This document shows, in pieces, positions 25,592 to 33,548 of a DNA stretch of 64,000 nt (its first letter is position 1; the number at the start of each line of letters is the position of its first letter). The stretch is from Rhodovastum atsumiense (GTDB lineage Bacteria > Pseudomonadota > Alphaproteobacteria > Acetobacterales > Acetobacteraceae), in assembly GCF_937425535.1 (NCBI RefSeq), contig NZ_OW485601.1:4137501-4201500 (forward strand), read 5' to 3'. The notes under the pieces are model-generated. The model made no database searches and was not told the DNA's origin. It worked only from the letters and a program-made list of their open reading frames with translations. A program made the position numbers and the translations under genes.

Positions 25592-26490
25592 GCCGCCCCC
25601 CTGCTTCAGCGCGTGTGCGCCTGCGTCCCACCGCCGGCGGCATCGCCTTCGCGTTGCTGCTGCCCGTCTGCGTGCTGGTGGCCATCAATGCCGGCAGCAA
25701 CGCGGTCTTCGCGCTGGCCTTCCTGCTGGCCGGGGTGCTGGCCACGGCGACCTGGCAAAGCCGCACCGCCCTGGCGGGGCTGCGCGTGGAAGCCGTTCCA
25801 GCCGCGCCCACCTTCGCCGGCGGCGTGGTGGAATACCGGTTGCGCCTGCGCCCGGCCGATGACCGGGCGCTTCCGGCCATGCGCATCATCGCCGAGATCG
25901 ACACCCCCTGGCATGGGCGCAGCGCTGCCCTGCTGCAGGCCGGCGAGACACGCCTGAGCTGTGTCGCCGGCCAACGTGGCTGGCTGCCGCCGGCACCGGT
26001 GTTCCTGGTCACGCTGTGGCCGCTGGGATTGATGCGGGCCCGCCTGCGGGCGGGCCTGCTGCCGGCGGTGCTGGTCTATCCGCGTCCCGCCCCGCCGGGG
26101 CAGGCCCGGCCGCCAAGGGCCCAGACGGCACGGCGCAGCGGCGATCCCGACACGTTGTCCACGCTGCGCCCGTACGTGCCGGGCGATCGTCCCGGCCAGA
26201 TCGCCTGGAAGGCGCTGGCGCGCAGCGAGACCCTGCTCACCCGGCAGTTCGACGGCATGACGGGCCAGGCGCTGCTGCTGGAATGGGACGCCCTGGCCGG
26301 TGACACCGAGACGCGTCTGTCATGGCTCACCCGCCAGGTCCTGGATTGCGCCCTGCGCGGCGAGAGTTACGGCCTGCGGCTGCCGGGGACGGAGGTGCCC
26401 CCCGGCAGCGGCCCGCTGCACCAGCAGACCTGTCTGCGCGCGCTGGCGCTGCACCAGCTTGAGGCGGTGCCGCCGGAGTTGCCCGCATGA
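25588..26490 (+). CDS. DUF58 (VWA-like) membrane protein
   Basis: A 300-residue protein with two close N-terminal membrane helices (GIAFALLLPVCVLVA and AVFALAFLLAGVLA) and a soluble domain. The DUF58 signature is LRPYVPGDRPGQIAWKALARSE followed by LLTRQFDGMTGQ. DUF58 proteins are the constant partners of MoxR ATPases and transglutaminase-like membrane proteins. Start and stop overlap both neighbours with ATGA, implying strict coexpression. Confidence 0.88.
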   Translation: MSRPPASARVRLRPTAGGIAFALLLPVCVLVAINAGSNAVFALAFLLAGVLATATWQSRTALAGLRVEAVPAAPTFAGGVVEYRLRLRPADDRALPAMRIIAEIDTPWHGRSAALLQAGETRLSCVAGQRGWLPPAPVFLVTLWPLGLMRARLRAGLLPAVLVYPRPAPPGQARPPRAQTARRSGDPDTLSTLRPYVPGDRPGQIAWKALARSETLLTRQFDGMTGQALLLEWDALAGDTETRLSWLTRQVLDCALRGESYGLRLPGTEVPPGSGPLHQQTCLRALALHQLEAVPPELPA

Positions 26491-28604
26491 CCCTGCCGAC
26501 GACGGCCATCCCGGTGCGGGGGCGCGAGGCGCTGTGGCTGGCGGCGGCGCTGGCGATCTGTGCCCTGCCGGGGCTGCTGACGCTGCCGTGGTGGGTTGCG
26601 GCGATGACGCTGGCGGGGGCGGGCTGCCGCTGGCTGCCGACCGGGCGCCCCGTCGCCACGGCGGCGCGGCTGGGATTGCTGCTGGCCGGTGCCGGCGGCA
26701 TCGCCGCGGGCTTTCCCTCCCTGGTCTCGGGCGAGGCGGTGCAGTCCTTCCTGACGCTGGCCATCGTCCTGAAATGGACGGAGACGCGGTCTTCCCGCGA
26801 TGCCCTGCTGGTGATGGCGGCGAGCGTGGTGCTGTGCGCCAGCGGCCTGGCGTCCTGGAACGACGGCCGCGGCATGCTGCTGGCGCTGGCCGGGGCGGGG
26901 ACGGTCATGCTGGCGTTGCTGGCGCTGCAAGGCGGGCGGCCGGGACAGATGCTGCGCCTGGCCCTGCCGGCGCTGCCGGTGGCGGCCATCCTGTTCCTGG
27001 CCTTCCCGCGCATTCCCGGCCCGTTGTGGAATCTGGGCCTCGCGATGGGCATGCCGATCGGGCTCGCCCCCGCCGCAGAAGAGCCCGGCCTGGGGTTCCA
27101 GGAGACGCTGGAACAGGCCACGGGACCGGCCCCGACCGGCCCTTCCGGCGGCAACGAGATGGTGCTGGTGGCCCGCTTCGACGATCTGATTCCGCCGCGC
27201 GGCAGCCTCTATTGGCGGGGGCCGGTGTTCACCGATTTCGACGGCCTCCGCTGGAGTCTTTCCCCCGGATGGAACCAGCGCTCGCACCTGGTGACGTCCG
27301 GCATCCGCAGTGCCGCGGCGATCGCGCGGATGCTGCGGCACTCTGAAAACCGGGTCAGCTATTCGCTTCGGCTGGTGCCGCATGGCGGCCACTGGCTCTA
27401 TGCGCTGGATCTGCCCCTGACCATCGTTTCCGAATCGGTGCTGACGCCGGATCTGCAACTTGTCAGCATGCGACGGGTGGAGCGCGAGGAACGCTACGCG
27501 CTGCATGCCGCCCTCGACTATGCCATGCAGACACCGCTGGAGGCGCCGGCGCGCCAACGGGCGCTGCATCTGCCGGAAGGGGCAAATCCGCGACTGGTGG
27601 CGCTGGGCCAGGCCCTGCGGACGAGCGCCGGGGGCGACCGCGCGATCCTGCATCTGGCCCGCCGCTGGCTGGCCGAACAAGGCTTCCAGCGCGACGAGCA
27701 GGCCCCGCGCGTGCAGGGATTCCATGCGCTGGATACGCTGATGTTCGAGACCAGGCGCGGGGGGGGGCAGCCCCTGGCCGAGGCGTTCACCGTGCTGATG
27801 CGCGCGGCCGGGGTGCCGGCCCGGCTGGTCACCGGCTATCGTGGCGGCACCCCGCTGGCCCTGACCAGTATCCTCATGGTCCGGCGTTCCCATGCCCATG
27901 CCTGGACCGAGGTCTGGCTGGAGGACGCCGGCTGGGTGCGCGCCGACGCCATCGACATGATCGGCCTGCCGGTGCCGTCGGCGCCGCGTGCCGGCGGCTC
28001 GGCGGCGCCGGCCATGCCCCGGCAGGACCAGGCCGCGCAGATGCAGCCGCCCTCCCGGGCGGAGCATCCGGCGACACCGGCGGCGGATCCGGCGGAGTCC
28101 TGGCCGGCACTGCTGGCCTGGCTGCCGGCGGTGCTGCGCTGGCTGGAATCGCTGGGCAACTGGGTGGTGCATTACGATCCGGCGCGCCAGGTCAATCTGT
28201 TCGAGCGCACCGGCTTCACGCGCGTGGATGCCACGCTGCTGGTGGTGGTGGCGGCGACGGGGGCGGCCCTGGCCAGCCTGCCGGCGCTGGTGCTGGGCTG
28301 GAAGCCGCGGCGGCGCGATCCGCTGGTGGAGGCGTACGCCCCCTTCCTTGCCGCCTGTGCCCGCCTGGGCTATCCGCGCGGTGCCGCCGAATGCCCGGCC
28401 GCGCATGCGCGCCGGGTGGCGGAAGCCTGTCCCGGGATCGCCAGTTGGGCACAGGACATCAGCGCGCGCTACCTCGCCGGCCGTTACGGCCCCGAGCTGC
28501 CGGTGCCGGCACGCCGGCAGGCGATCGCCGCGCTGCGGCGGCAGATCGCGCGCTTCCGTCACCTCTCGGCCGGCATCGGCCATCGTCAGGACAGCCCCCC
28601 GTGA
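26487..28604 (+). CDS. TgpA/DUF3488-type transglutaminase-like membrane protein lacking the catalytic Cys
   Basis: A 705-residue protein: six or so N-terminal membrane helices (1-170), a periplasmic transglutaminase-like domain (about 340-500), a linker with a further helix (DATLLVVVAATGAALA near 580) and a C-terminal cytoplasmic domain. The core reads AEAFTVLMRAAGVPARLVT, GYRGG, and RRSHAHAWTEVWLEDAGW. The catalytic Cys expected in a GxCExxA motif is replaced: GGGQPLAEAF has Gly at residue 427. The His (471) and an Asp (487) remain. Hydrolysis or crosslinking is therefore unlikely. The G-rich codons form a run of nine G, but the frame is intact on both sides. It completes the usual moxR-DUF58-tgpA trio. 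Confidence 0.85.
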   Translation: MTLPTTAIPVRGREALWLAAALAICALPGLLTLPWWVAAMTLAGAGCRWLPTGRPVATAARLGLLLAGAGGIAAGFPSLVSGEAVQSFLTLAIVLKWTETRSSRDALLVMAASVVLCASGLASWNDGRGMLLALAGAGTVMLALLALQGGRPGQMLRLALPALPVAAILFLAFPRIPGPLWNLGLAMGMPIGLAPAAEEPGLGFQETLEQATGPAPTGPSGGNEMVLVARFDDLIPPRGSLYWRGPVFTDFDGLRWSLSPGWNQRSHLVTSGIRSAAAIARMLRHSENRVSYSLRLVPHGGHWLYALDLPLTIVSESVLTPDLQLVSMRRVEREERYALHAALDYAMQTPLEAPARQRALHLPEGANPRLVALGQALRTSAGGDRAILHLARRWLAEQGFQRDEQAPRVQGFHALDTLMFETRRGGGQPLAEAFTVLMRAAGVPARLVTGYRGGTPLALTSILMVRRSHAHAWTEVWLEDAGWVRADAIDMIGLPVPSAPRAGGSAAPAMPRQDQAAQMQPPSRAEHPATPAADPAESWPALLAWLPAVLRWLESLGNWVVHYDPARQVNLFERTGFTRVDATLLVVVAATGAALASLPALVLGWKPRRRDPLVEAYAPFLAACARLGYPRGAAECPAAHARRVAEACPGIASWAQDISARYLAGRYGPELPVPARRQAIAALRRQIARFRHLSAGIGHRQDSPP

Positions 28605-29821
28605 TGCTTGCGTCCCTGCTGCCTCGTCCGCTTTCGTGCCCGCGCTGGCCGGCGCTGCTGCTGCTGCTGGGGCTGCTGGCTGCCCTGCCGGCACAGGCGC
28701 AGCGTCTCGATTTCCAGGCTCTGGGCGAGCAATTGGCCGCCCGGGGCGACGCACTGACGTCACGCTACGTCCCATCGGATGGCCTTGCCGCCAGCCAGGG
28801 ATTTTCCGATCTGTATCTCGATGGCTTCGAACGAAAGGGGCTGGAATACCAGTTTGGCGCCCTTGACCGGCGGGCCCTGCTGGAGATCGAGGCAGGCTTC
28901 GGCCGGTTGATCAGCCTGGCGGCCCGCGAGGCCAGGCCCGAGGATGTGCGGCAGGCCTGGCTGGCGTTGCGGCCGCAATTGCTGGCGGCGGGACAGCGGG
29001 TGGCGGCGCGGAATGCCACGGCCAGTCCGCTCGCCATCGCCGGGCAGACCGGGTTGATCCTGCTGCGCGAGGGGATCGAGGCATTGCTGGTGATCACGGC
29101 GCTGGTCACGGTCCTGCGTCGTGGCGGCAATGCGGATAAGGTGCCCGCGGTGTGGGGCGGCGTGATGCTGGCGCTGCTGGCGAGCCTGGGGGTGGCGGCG
29201 TTGCTCGGGATGGGGCGCAACGTCCTGGGGATCCCACGCGAGACCCTGGAGGGGCTGACGGTTCTCAGCGCCGCGGCGGTACTGGCCTATGTGAGCTGCT
29301 GGCTGTTCGCACGGCGCGATGCCGCGCGGTGGCAAGGCTATCTGACCGCCCAGGTGGATGCCGCGGCCTCGACGGGAAGCCTGTTGGGAATCAGCGCCGC
29401 CGCCTTCCTGGCCGTGTTCCGCGAAGGCGCGGAGACGGTGCTGTTCGTGGCGGCGCTGAGCCGCGGCACCGAAGACTGGTCCGCCGTCGCGGCCGGGGCG
29501 ATGGCCGGATGTATCGGCATCGGCCTGCTTTATGTGGCGATGACGCGGCTGTCGCTGAAGCTGCCGGTTGGACGGCTGTTCGCCGGCATGGCGCTGTTGC
29601 TGCTTGTGCTGGCGTTCTCGTTTGTCGCCCAGGGCGTGACCTCGCTGCAGGTCAGCGGCGGGTTGCCGTCATCGCAGCTTGGCGGCATGCCGACGATGCC
29701 CATGGCCGGGATCAACCTGAGTCTGGAGGCATTGCTTGGTTACGTCGCACTGGCAGGCGGGCTCGGCGTCCTGTGGATCCTCGAACGGCACCGCCTTGCA
29801 CCGGGGAAAGCGGATGTCTGA
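28604..29821 (+). CDS. FTR1-family iron permease
   Basis: A 405-residue membrane protein. A signal-like segment and a periplasmic helical domain (about 25-140) precede the seven-helix permease. The two FTR1 REGxE motifs are present: LLREGIEALLVI and FREGAETVLFVA. Such permeases take up iron, normally with a periplasmic P19/cupredoxin partner and a ferredoxin-like protein. Both a P19 and a polyferredoxin are encoded at 6.2-8.2 kb on the other strand. Its ATG overlaps the previous stop by one base (TGATG), so it is translated with the MoxR group, an unusual association. Fur-type sites at the operon promoter fit iron uptake. Confidence 0.9.
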   Translation: MLASLLPRPLSCPRWPALLLLLGLLAALPAQAQRLDFQALGEQLAARGDALTSRYVPSDGLAASQGFSDLYLDGFERKGLEYQFGALDRRALLEIEAGFGRLISLAAREARPEDVRQAWLALRPQLLAAGQRVAARNATASPLAIAGQTGLILLREGIEALLVITALVTVLRRGGNADKVPAVWGGVMLALLASLGVAALLGMGRNVLGIPRETLEGLTVLSAAAVLAYVSCWLFARRDAARWQGYLTAQVDAAASTGSLLGISAAAFLAVFREGAETVLFVAALSRGTEDWSAVAAGAMAGCIGIGLLYVAMTRLSLKLPVGRLFAGMALLLLVLAFSFVAQGVTSLQVSGGLPSSQLGGMPTMPMAGINLSLEALLGYVALAGGLGVLWILERHRLAPGKADV

Positions 29822-29884
29822 CGCGGCGCCATTTCAGGGGCAGGTGAAATGAATGATCAGTTCATGTCATGGGGAGGTGCTCAC

Positions 29885-30418
29885 ATGCGCGATTTATTAT
29901 CAAATGTAATACTTGGAAATATTATTCTATCAATTGTAATTATTGTAATATGTTTTATTTTGGCTATAATTTTAGGTTCCCTGAAAGTATCTTTGCCACA
30001 AAATAAAAGAAATCCATATTCAGTCAGAGAGAATTTTCTTACTGACAATGAACGTGCTTTCTTGAAGGAATTCAATAAAGCGTGCGGTCCAGAGTTCACG
30101 ATTTTTGCGCAGGTCAGATTAGCGGATATTCTTAATCCTGTTAAAGAATATAAGGATTTGAATAAAGTTGCATCAAAAAGTATCGATTTCATCGTGTGTA
30201 AATCAGAGGATCTATCGCTTGTTTGTGCAGTGGAGCTGGATGATTCGACACATAAATTATACAAACGTCGTCAAAGGGATAAATTCGTTGATGACCTGTT
30301 TCAAATGGCGAAATTCCCCCTCATCAGATTTCAGGCGAGATCTAATTATAATGCCAATAATATTCGTAGATTGCTCCCGTTTTGCAATCCACCGGTCATT
30401 GCTTCCCGGGTTGACTGA
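29885..30418 (+). CDS. DUF2726 membrane-anchored nuclease-like protein
   Basis: A 177-residue protein with one strong N-terminal membrane helix (NIILSIVIIVICFILAIIL) and a DUF2726 domain: NFLTDNERAFLKEFN, IFAQVRLADILNP, KSIDFIVCKSEDLSLVCAVELDD and RRQRDKFVDDLF. The ID...ELDD pattern with a following Lys/Arg-rich stretch resembles the restriction-endonuclease-like core of this family; activity is not demonstrated. GGGAGGTGCTCAC precedes ATG 29885; ATG 29849 would add 12 residues. The gene is far more AT-rich than everything around it and uses AT-ending codons, a sign of recent transfer. Confidence 0.78.
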   Translation: MRDLLSNVILGNIILSIVIIVICFILAIILGSLKVSLPQNKRNPYSVRENFLTDNERAFLKEFNKACGPEFTIFAQVRLADILNPVKEYKDLNKVASKSIDFIVCKSEDLSLVCAVELDDSTHKLYKRRQRDKFVDDLFQMAKFPLIRFQARSNYNANNIRRLLPFCNPPVIASRVD

Positions 30419-30512
30419 TGCGGGGGGCAGGCGATGGCGAACGTACCGTCGCTGAGGGCCCGGGTGGCGTTGCGGGCGGTCGTGCCTTCCAGGGATCCGC
30501 CCGAACACGCTG

Positions 30513-31895
30513 TCAGGATGCCGCCGTCATGATCGTGCTGTAGGTTCGCTCAATCAGTGCCAGGGCACCGCGATACCCGACATTGCTCCGCGACAGCACC
30601 ACTTCGCCGGTCGCCGGAAGCCCCACCTCGACCAGGGCACCGCGCAGCTCCCTGGCAATCGTCCGTTCCCAACTGGTGGCGAACAGCAGAGGCGGCTTGT
30701 GGCCAAAGCTGGTGTCGCGCAGAAGCCGGTGCACGAGATAGCCATCCTCGGCGAAGTCGACTTCCACGGCGATGTCGGGATCGATGTCGCGGAATGCCGC
30801 GAGAATGGCGTCGCGGTGTTCCTGCGGGGGCGCGTCCGTGATGATCTGGCGCGCCGGGATCAGCCCAAGCTGGCGGACCAGGAAGGTCGTCAGTGCCAGC
30901 ACATAGGCGGAATCGCCGACCACGGCGGCCTTCGATGGCAGGGCCGAGCGGCTCTGCGCATAGAAATCGGCGAATCCCTGCAAGTACTCGTAATAGATTT
31001 CCTCCTCGGCGGCGATGAAGGCTTCGATATCTTCCCTCGGCACGCCTGCAAAGGCACCGACCTCGCGCAGGAACGCGCCGCTTTGCCGCGCACCGATCGG
31101 AATCGTCGGGATGTGCAGGAAGGGCTGGCCGAATTTCGCTTCGAGATGGCGCGCGGTGGCAAGGCCCAGCCAGGGCGAAAGCACCAGGTTGAACCGGGCC
31201 CGCGGGATCGACCGCCATTCGGCGATCCCGCGCGAGGGCGGCCCGAACAGGACATTGGCCCGCAGCCCGATACCTTCAAGCAGGCGCTTGATCTCGGTCA
31301 GATCGCCGCGCCAGAACGTATTCTGATACGGCAGCAGCGACCAGACATTGACGAGATCCGGTTCCTGCGTGACGCCGGTTGCGCCGACAAACTGGTCGAT
31401 GATGGCGCGGGTCACCACCTCGTGGCCAATGAAGTTGTTGCCGCGGAAGCCGCCGGTCTCGGCATAGACGATCGGCACGTTGCGCTTCTGAAAGGCCCGC
31501 ACGACCGAGCCGACGTCGTCACCCACCAGATCGGGGATGCAGCCGGTGACGACGACGAACAGGTCTGCCTCCAGCACGCCCAGCGTTGCTTCGATCAGCT
31601 CCTGCAGCCGGTCGCCGCCGCCGAAGATCACCTCGCGCTGACTCGCGTTGGTGCTGGGGGCAACCCCGCCGCCGCCCCAGCCGCCCCCCTGGTAGCCATT
31701 GGTCCAGGCAAGGCCCCGGTACTGCTTGTTCGCACAACCGGGGCCGCAATGGGTGATCGGGATCACCCGCCGGATCGCCGCCGCGGTCTGCATGGCGCCG
31801 ATCGCGCAGGCATAGCGTGCCTGCTCGATCGGAACGGAATGCTCCATGACGTCCTGCCCGGTCGTGGCCTGCGGCCGGAGGGGACGGAGGGTCAT
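30513..31895 (-). CDS. Nitrogenase-like component 1 beta subunit (K-type)
   Basis: A 460-residue oxidoreductase/nitrogenase component 1 family protein. The three P-cluster-type cysteines of NifK are matched by C30 (YACAIGAMQ), C54 (HCGPGCANKQ) and C119 (VVTGCIPDLVGDD), with comparable spacing. YAETGGFRGNNFIGHE corresponds to the segment after the third Cys. The ATG at 31895 overlaps the D-subunit stop (ATGA), so D and K are made together. Size and Cys pattern fit K subunits of nitrogenase-like enzymes such as methylthio-alkane reductase and exclude the single-subunit CfbD. No NifH, NifB or NifEN lies in the window, so electron supply and cofactor assembly must come from elsewhere. Confidence 0.85.
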   Translation of the reverse strand: MTLRPLRPQATTGQDVMEHSVPIEQARYACAIGAMQTAAAIRRVIPITHCGPGCANKQYRGLAWTNGYQGGGWGGGGVAPSTNASQREVIFGGGDRLQELIEATLGVLEADLFVVVTGCIPDLVGDDVGSVVRAFQKRNVPIVYAETGGFRGNNFIGHEVVTRAIIDQFVGATGVTQEPDLVNVWSLLPYQNTFWRGDLTEIKRLLEGIGLRANVLFGPPSRGIAEWRSIPRARFNLVLSPWLGLATARHLEAKFGQPFLHIPTIPIGARQSGAFLREVGAFAGVPREDIEAFIAAEEEIYYEYLQGFADFYAQSRSALPSKAAVVGDSAYVLALTTFLVRQLGLIPARQIITDAPPQEHRDAILAAFRDIDPDIAVEVDFAEDGYLVHRLLRDTSFGHKPPLLFATSWERTIARELRGALVEVGLPATGEVVLSRSNVGYRGALALIERTYSTIMTAAS

Positions 31896-33478
31896 GGCAG
31901 GGCCGCTTCGGCCACCCCCGGCCGCGCCAGGGCGAACGGGTCCGGTTCGGCCAGCCAGGCGCTTTTGTAGGGCAGGGTCGTATGGGCGGCGAGATCCTCG
32001 TGGAAACGCCGCTGTGCCAGCACCGAGAGGATCTCCTCGCCGAGATTGACGATGCCCTGGTAGCCGATCGGCAGGCTGGAATCGCCTTCCAGCGGCATGG
32101 TGGGAACGCCGAGGCGCGCCGCCAGCGGGGCCAGGCCGCCATGGCGGATGATCACGAAATCCGGCGAGACGCGCCGCAGCAGGTTGAACAACTGGAAGGG
32201 CTGGCCGTTGGCGACGCTGAAATGGGTGATGTCGCCATAGGTGTCGAGCAGGTGCCCGAAGGCCGCGCCCTGCTTGTCCGGGGCATCATAGACCGGGTCG
32301 TGATGGTAGACCAGCGAGCCGTCCACCTCCACGCCAAGCTCGCGCAGGACGGCGATGACGCCGTGCGCGAAGCCTTCTCCCATGGCCACGTATCCCTTGA
32401 GCCCGGCGAGGCGCCGCCGCAGGGCGTCCACCTGCGGCCGCACCCGGGCATGTTCCCGGGCGATGAAGCGTTCGGCCTGTTCCTCGCGATGCGTCACCCG
32501 GGCGATGGCACGCAGCCAGGCATCGGTGCCGGCGAAGCCGTAGGGCGGAGGGGCCTTGATCTCCGGCACGCCGAATTCCTGTTCCAGCGCGGCGCCGAGA
32601 TAGCTGGCGAGCGAATAGCAGAAGCTGGTGGATGCCGCCGCCTCGGACAGCCGGGCGAGGTCCTCCACGGTGGCGACGTTGACCACCAGGTTCACGCGCA
32701 GGTCCAGGGCCTTCAGCATGGGCGTGTAGACATCGGCCCCCGACAGCACGAAGACGTTGATCAGGTCGTCCTGCCGGCGTGGCGGGTTCCGGCGTACCAG
32801 TTGACGCAGGATGGCATGCTGGATCGCGTCGAAGCCGGAGCTCCAGTGCTTGGACTTGAAGCCTTCGCAGAACACCCCGACGACGGGGATGCCCAGCGCG
32901 TCCTCGCATTCGCGTGTCACGCTCTCGACATCGTCGCCGATGATGCCGGTGGCGCAGGAGGTGGCGACGAAGATCGCGTTCGGGCGGTGCCGTTCCCAGG
33001 CCATGTGGATGGCGGTGCGCAGCTTGTCCACGCCGCCATAGACCATGTCCTGTTCGACCAGGTTGGTCGACAGGCTGATCGCATCCGTCGGCGGATGGCC
33101 GCGCCTGACCAGGCAGGTCCGGTACGAGGCGTTGCTGCCGGCGTGGCCGGCGCTGCAGCCGATCGGCGCGTGGTGGATCAGCACGGCGTCGCGCACATGG
33201 GTTGCCTGGTACTCGACCACCTGTTCGCCGCAGCCGGCCGCCTGGGTGAAGGGGCCGGCCAGCTCACAAAGCCGCTGTCCTGGCCCGGCCCCTTCCTTGC
33301 CCCGGCGGCCGGTGCAGCCGGCGGCGCAATCGGCGCGGGCCGGTTGTGACTGGCCGGCAAGTGACTGGCCTGCAAGTGACTGGCCGGCAAGATCGCTCGC
33401 CCGGCCGTCCCAGCCGATGATCGTGCCGAGCCGGTGTTCCCGCGCCGCGACCGAAGGGGGCTTGAGGTTGATCGCCAT
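31892..33478 (-). CDS. Nitrogenase-like component 1 alpha subunit (D-type)
   Basis: A 528-residue D-type subunit. NifD P-cluster cysteines correspond to C83, C108 (IHHAPIGCSAG) and C175 (ATSCATGIIGDD). The cofactor cysteine is C287 (ASTSFCYSLASYLG). The cofactor histidine position reads SLPIGYQGI instead of PYHGYDGF, so the ligand is missing, and the NifD Gln/His active-site pair is replaced (EGFKSKHWSSGFD). True nitrogenase function is therefore unlikely; a nitrogenase-like reductase such as methylthio-alkane reductase is the closest idea. The 70-residue N-terminal extension contains an LAGQS triplicate and a Cys-rich stretch (DCAAGC). GGAGGACCAAC precedes the ATG. The upstream neighbour is a substrate-binding protein gene. 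Confidence 0.85.
   Translation of the reverse strand: MAINLKPPSVAAREHRLGTIIGWDGRASDLAGQSLAGQSLAGQSQPARADCAAGCTGRRGKEGAGPGQRLCELAGPFTQAAGCGEQVVEYQATHVRDAVLIHHAPIGCSAGHAGSNASYRTCLVRRGHPPTDAISLSTNLVEQDMVYGGVDKLRTAIHMAWERHRPNAIFVATSCATGIIGDDVESVTRECEDALGIPVVGVFCEGFKSKHWSSGFDAIQHAILRQLVRRNPPRRQDDLINVFVLSGADVYTPMLKALDLRVNLVVNVATVEDLARLSEAAASTSFCYSLASYLGAALEQEFGVPEIKAPPPYGFAGTDAWLRAIARVTHREEQAERFIAREHARVRPQVDALRRRLAGLKGYVAMGEGFAHGVIAVLRELGVEVDGSLVYHHDPVYDAPDKQGAAFGHLLDTYGDITHFSVANGQPFQLFNLLRRVSPDFVIIRHGGLAPLAARLGVPTMPLEGDSSLPIGYQGIVNLGEEILSVLAQRRFHEDLAAHTTLPYKSAWLAEPDPFALARPGVAEAALP
33346..33390. repeat. Three tandem 15-base repeats in the D-subunit N terminus
   Basis: Three copies of GTGACTGGCCGGCAA (the middle one with one substitution) encode LAGQS three times in the N-terminal extension of the nitrogenase-like D subunit, before the conserved core. 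Confidence 0.9.
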
Positions 33479-33548
33479 GTTGGTCCTCCGTGGCTGCCGC
33501 GTCGGATCGCAGCCGTTTGTTCAGCGATGTGACGCGCCGCACGGCAGC

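Noticed and set aside
31892-33478. Bona fide nitrogenase or dark protochlorophyllide reductase
   Set aside because: The cofactor His and nitrogenase active-site residues are absent, while the cofactor Cys is kept, unlike ChlN/BchN; no bch or nif genes are nearby.
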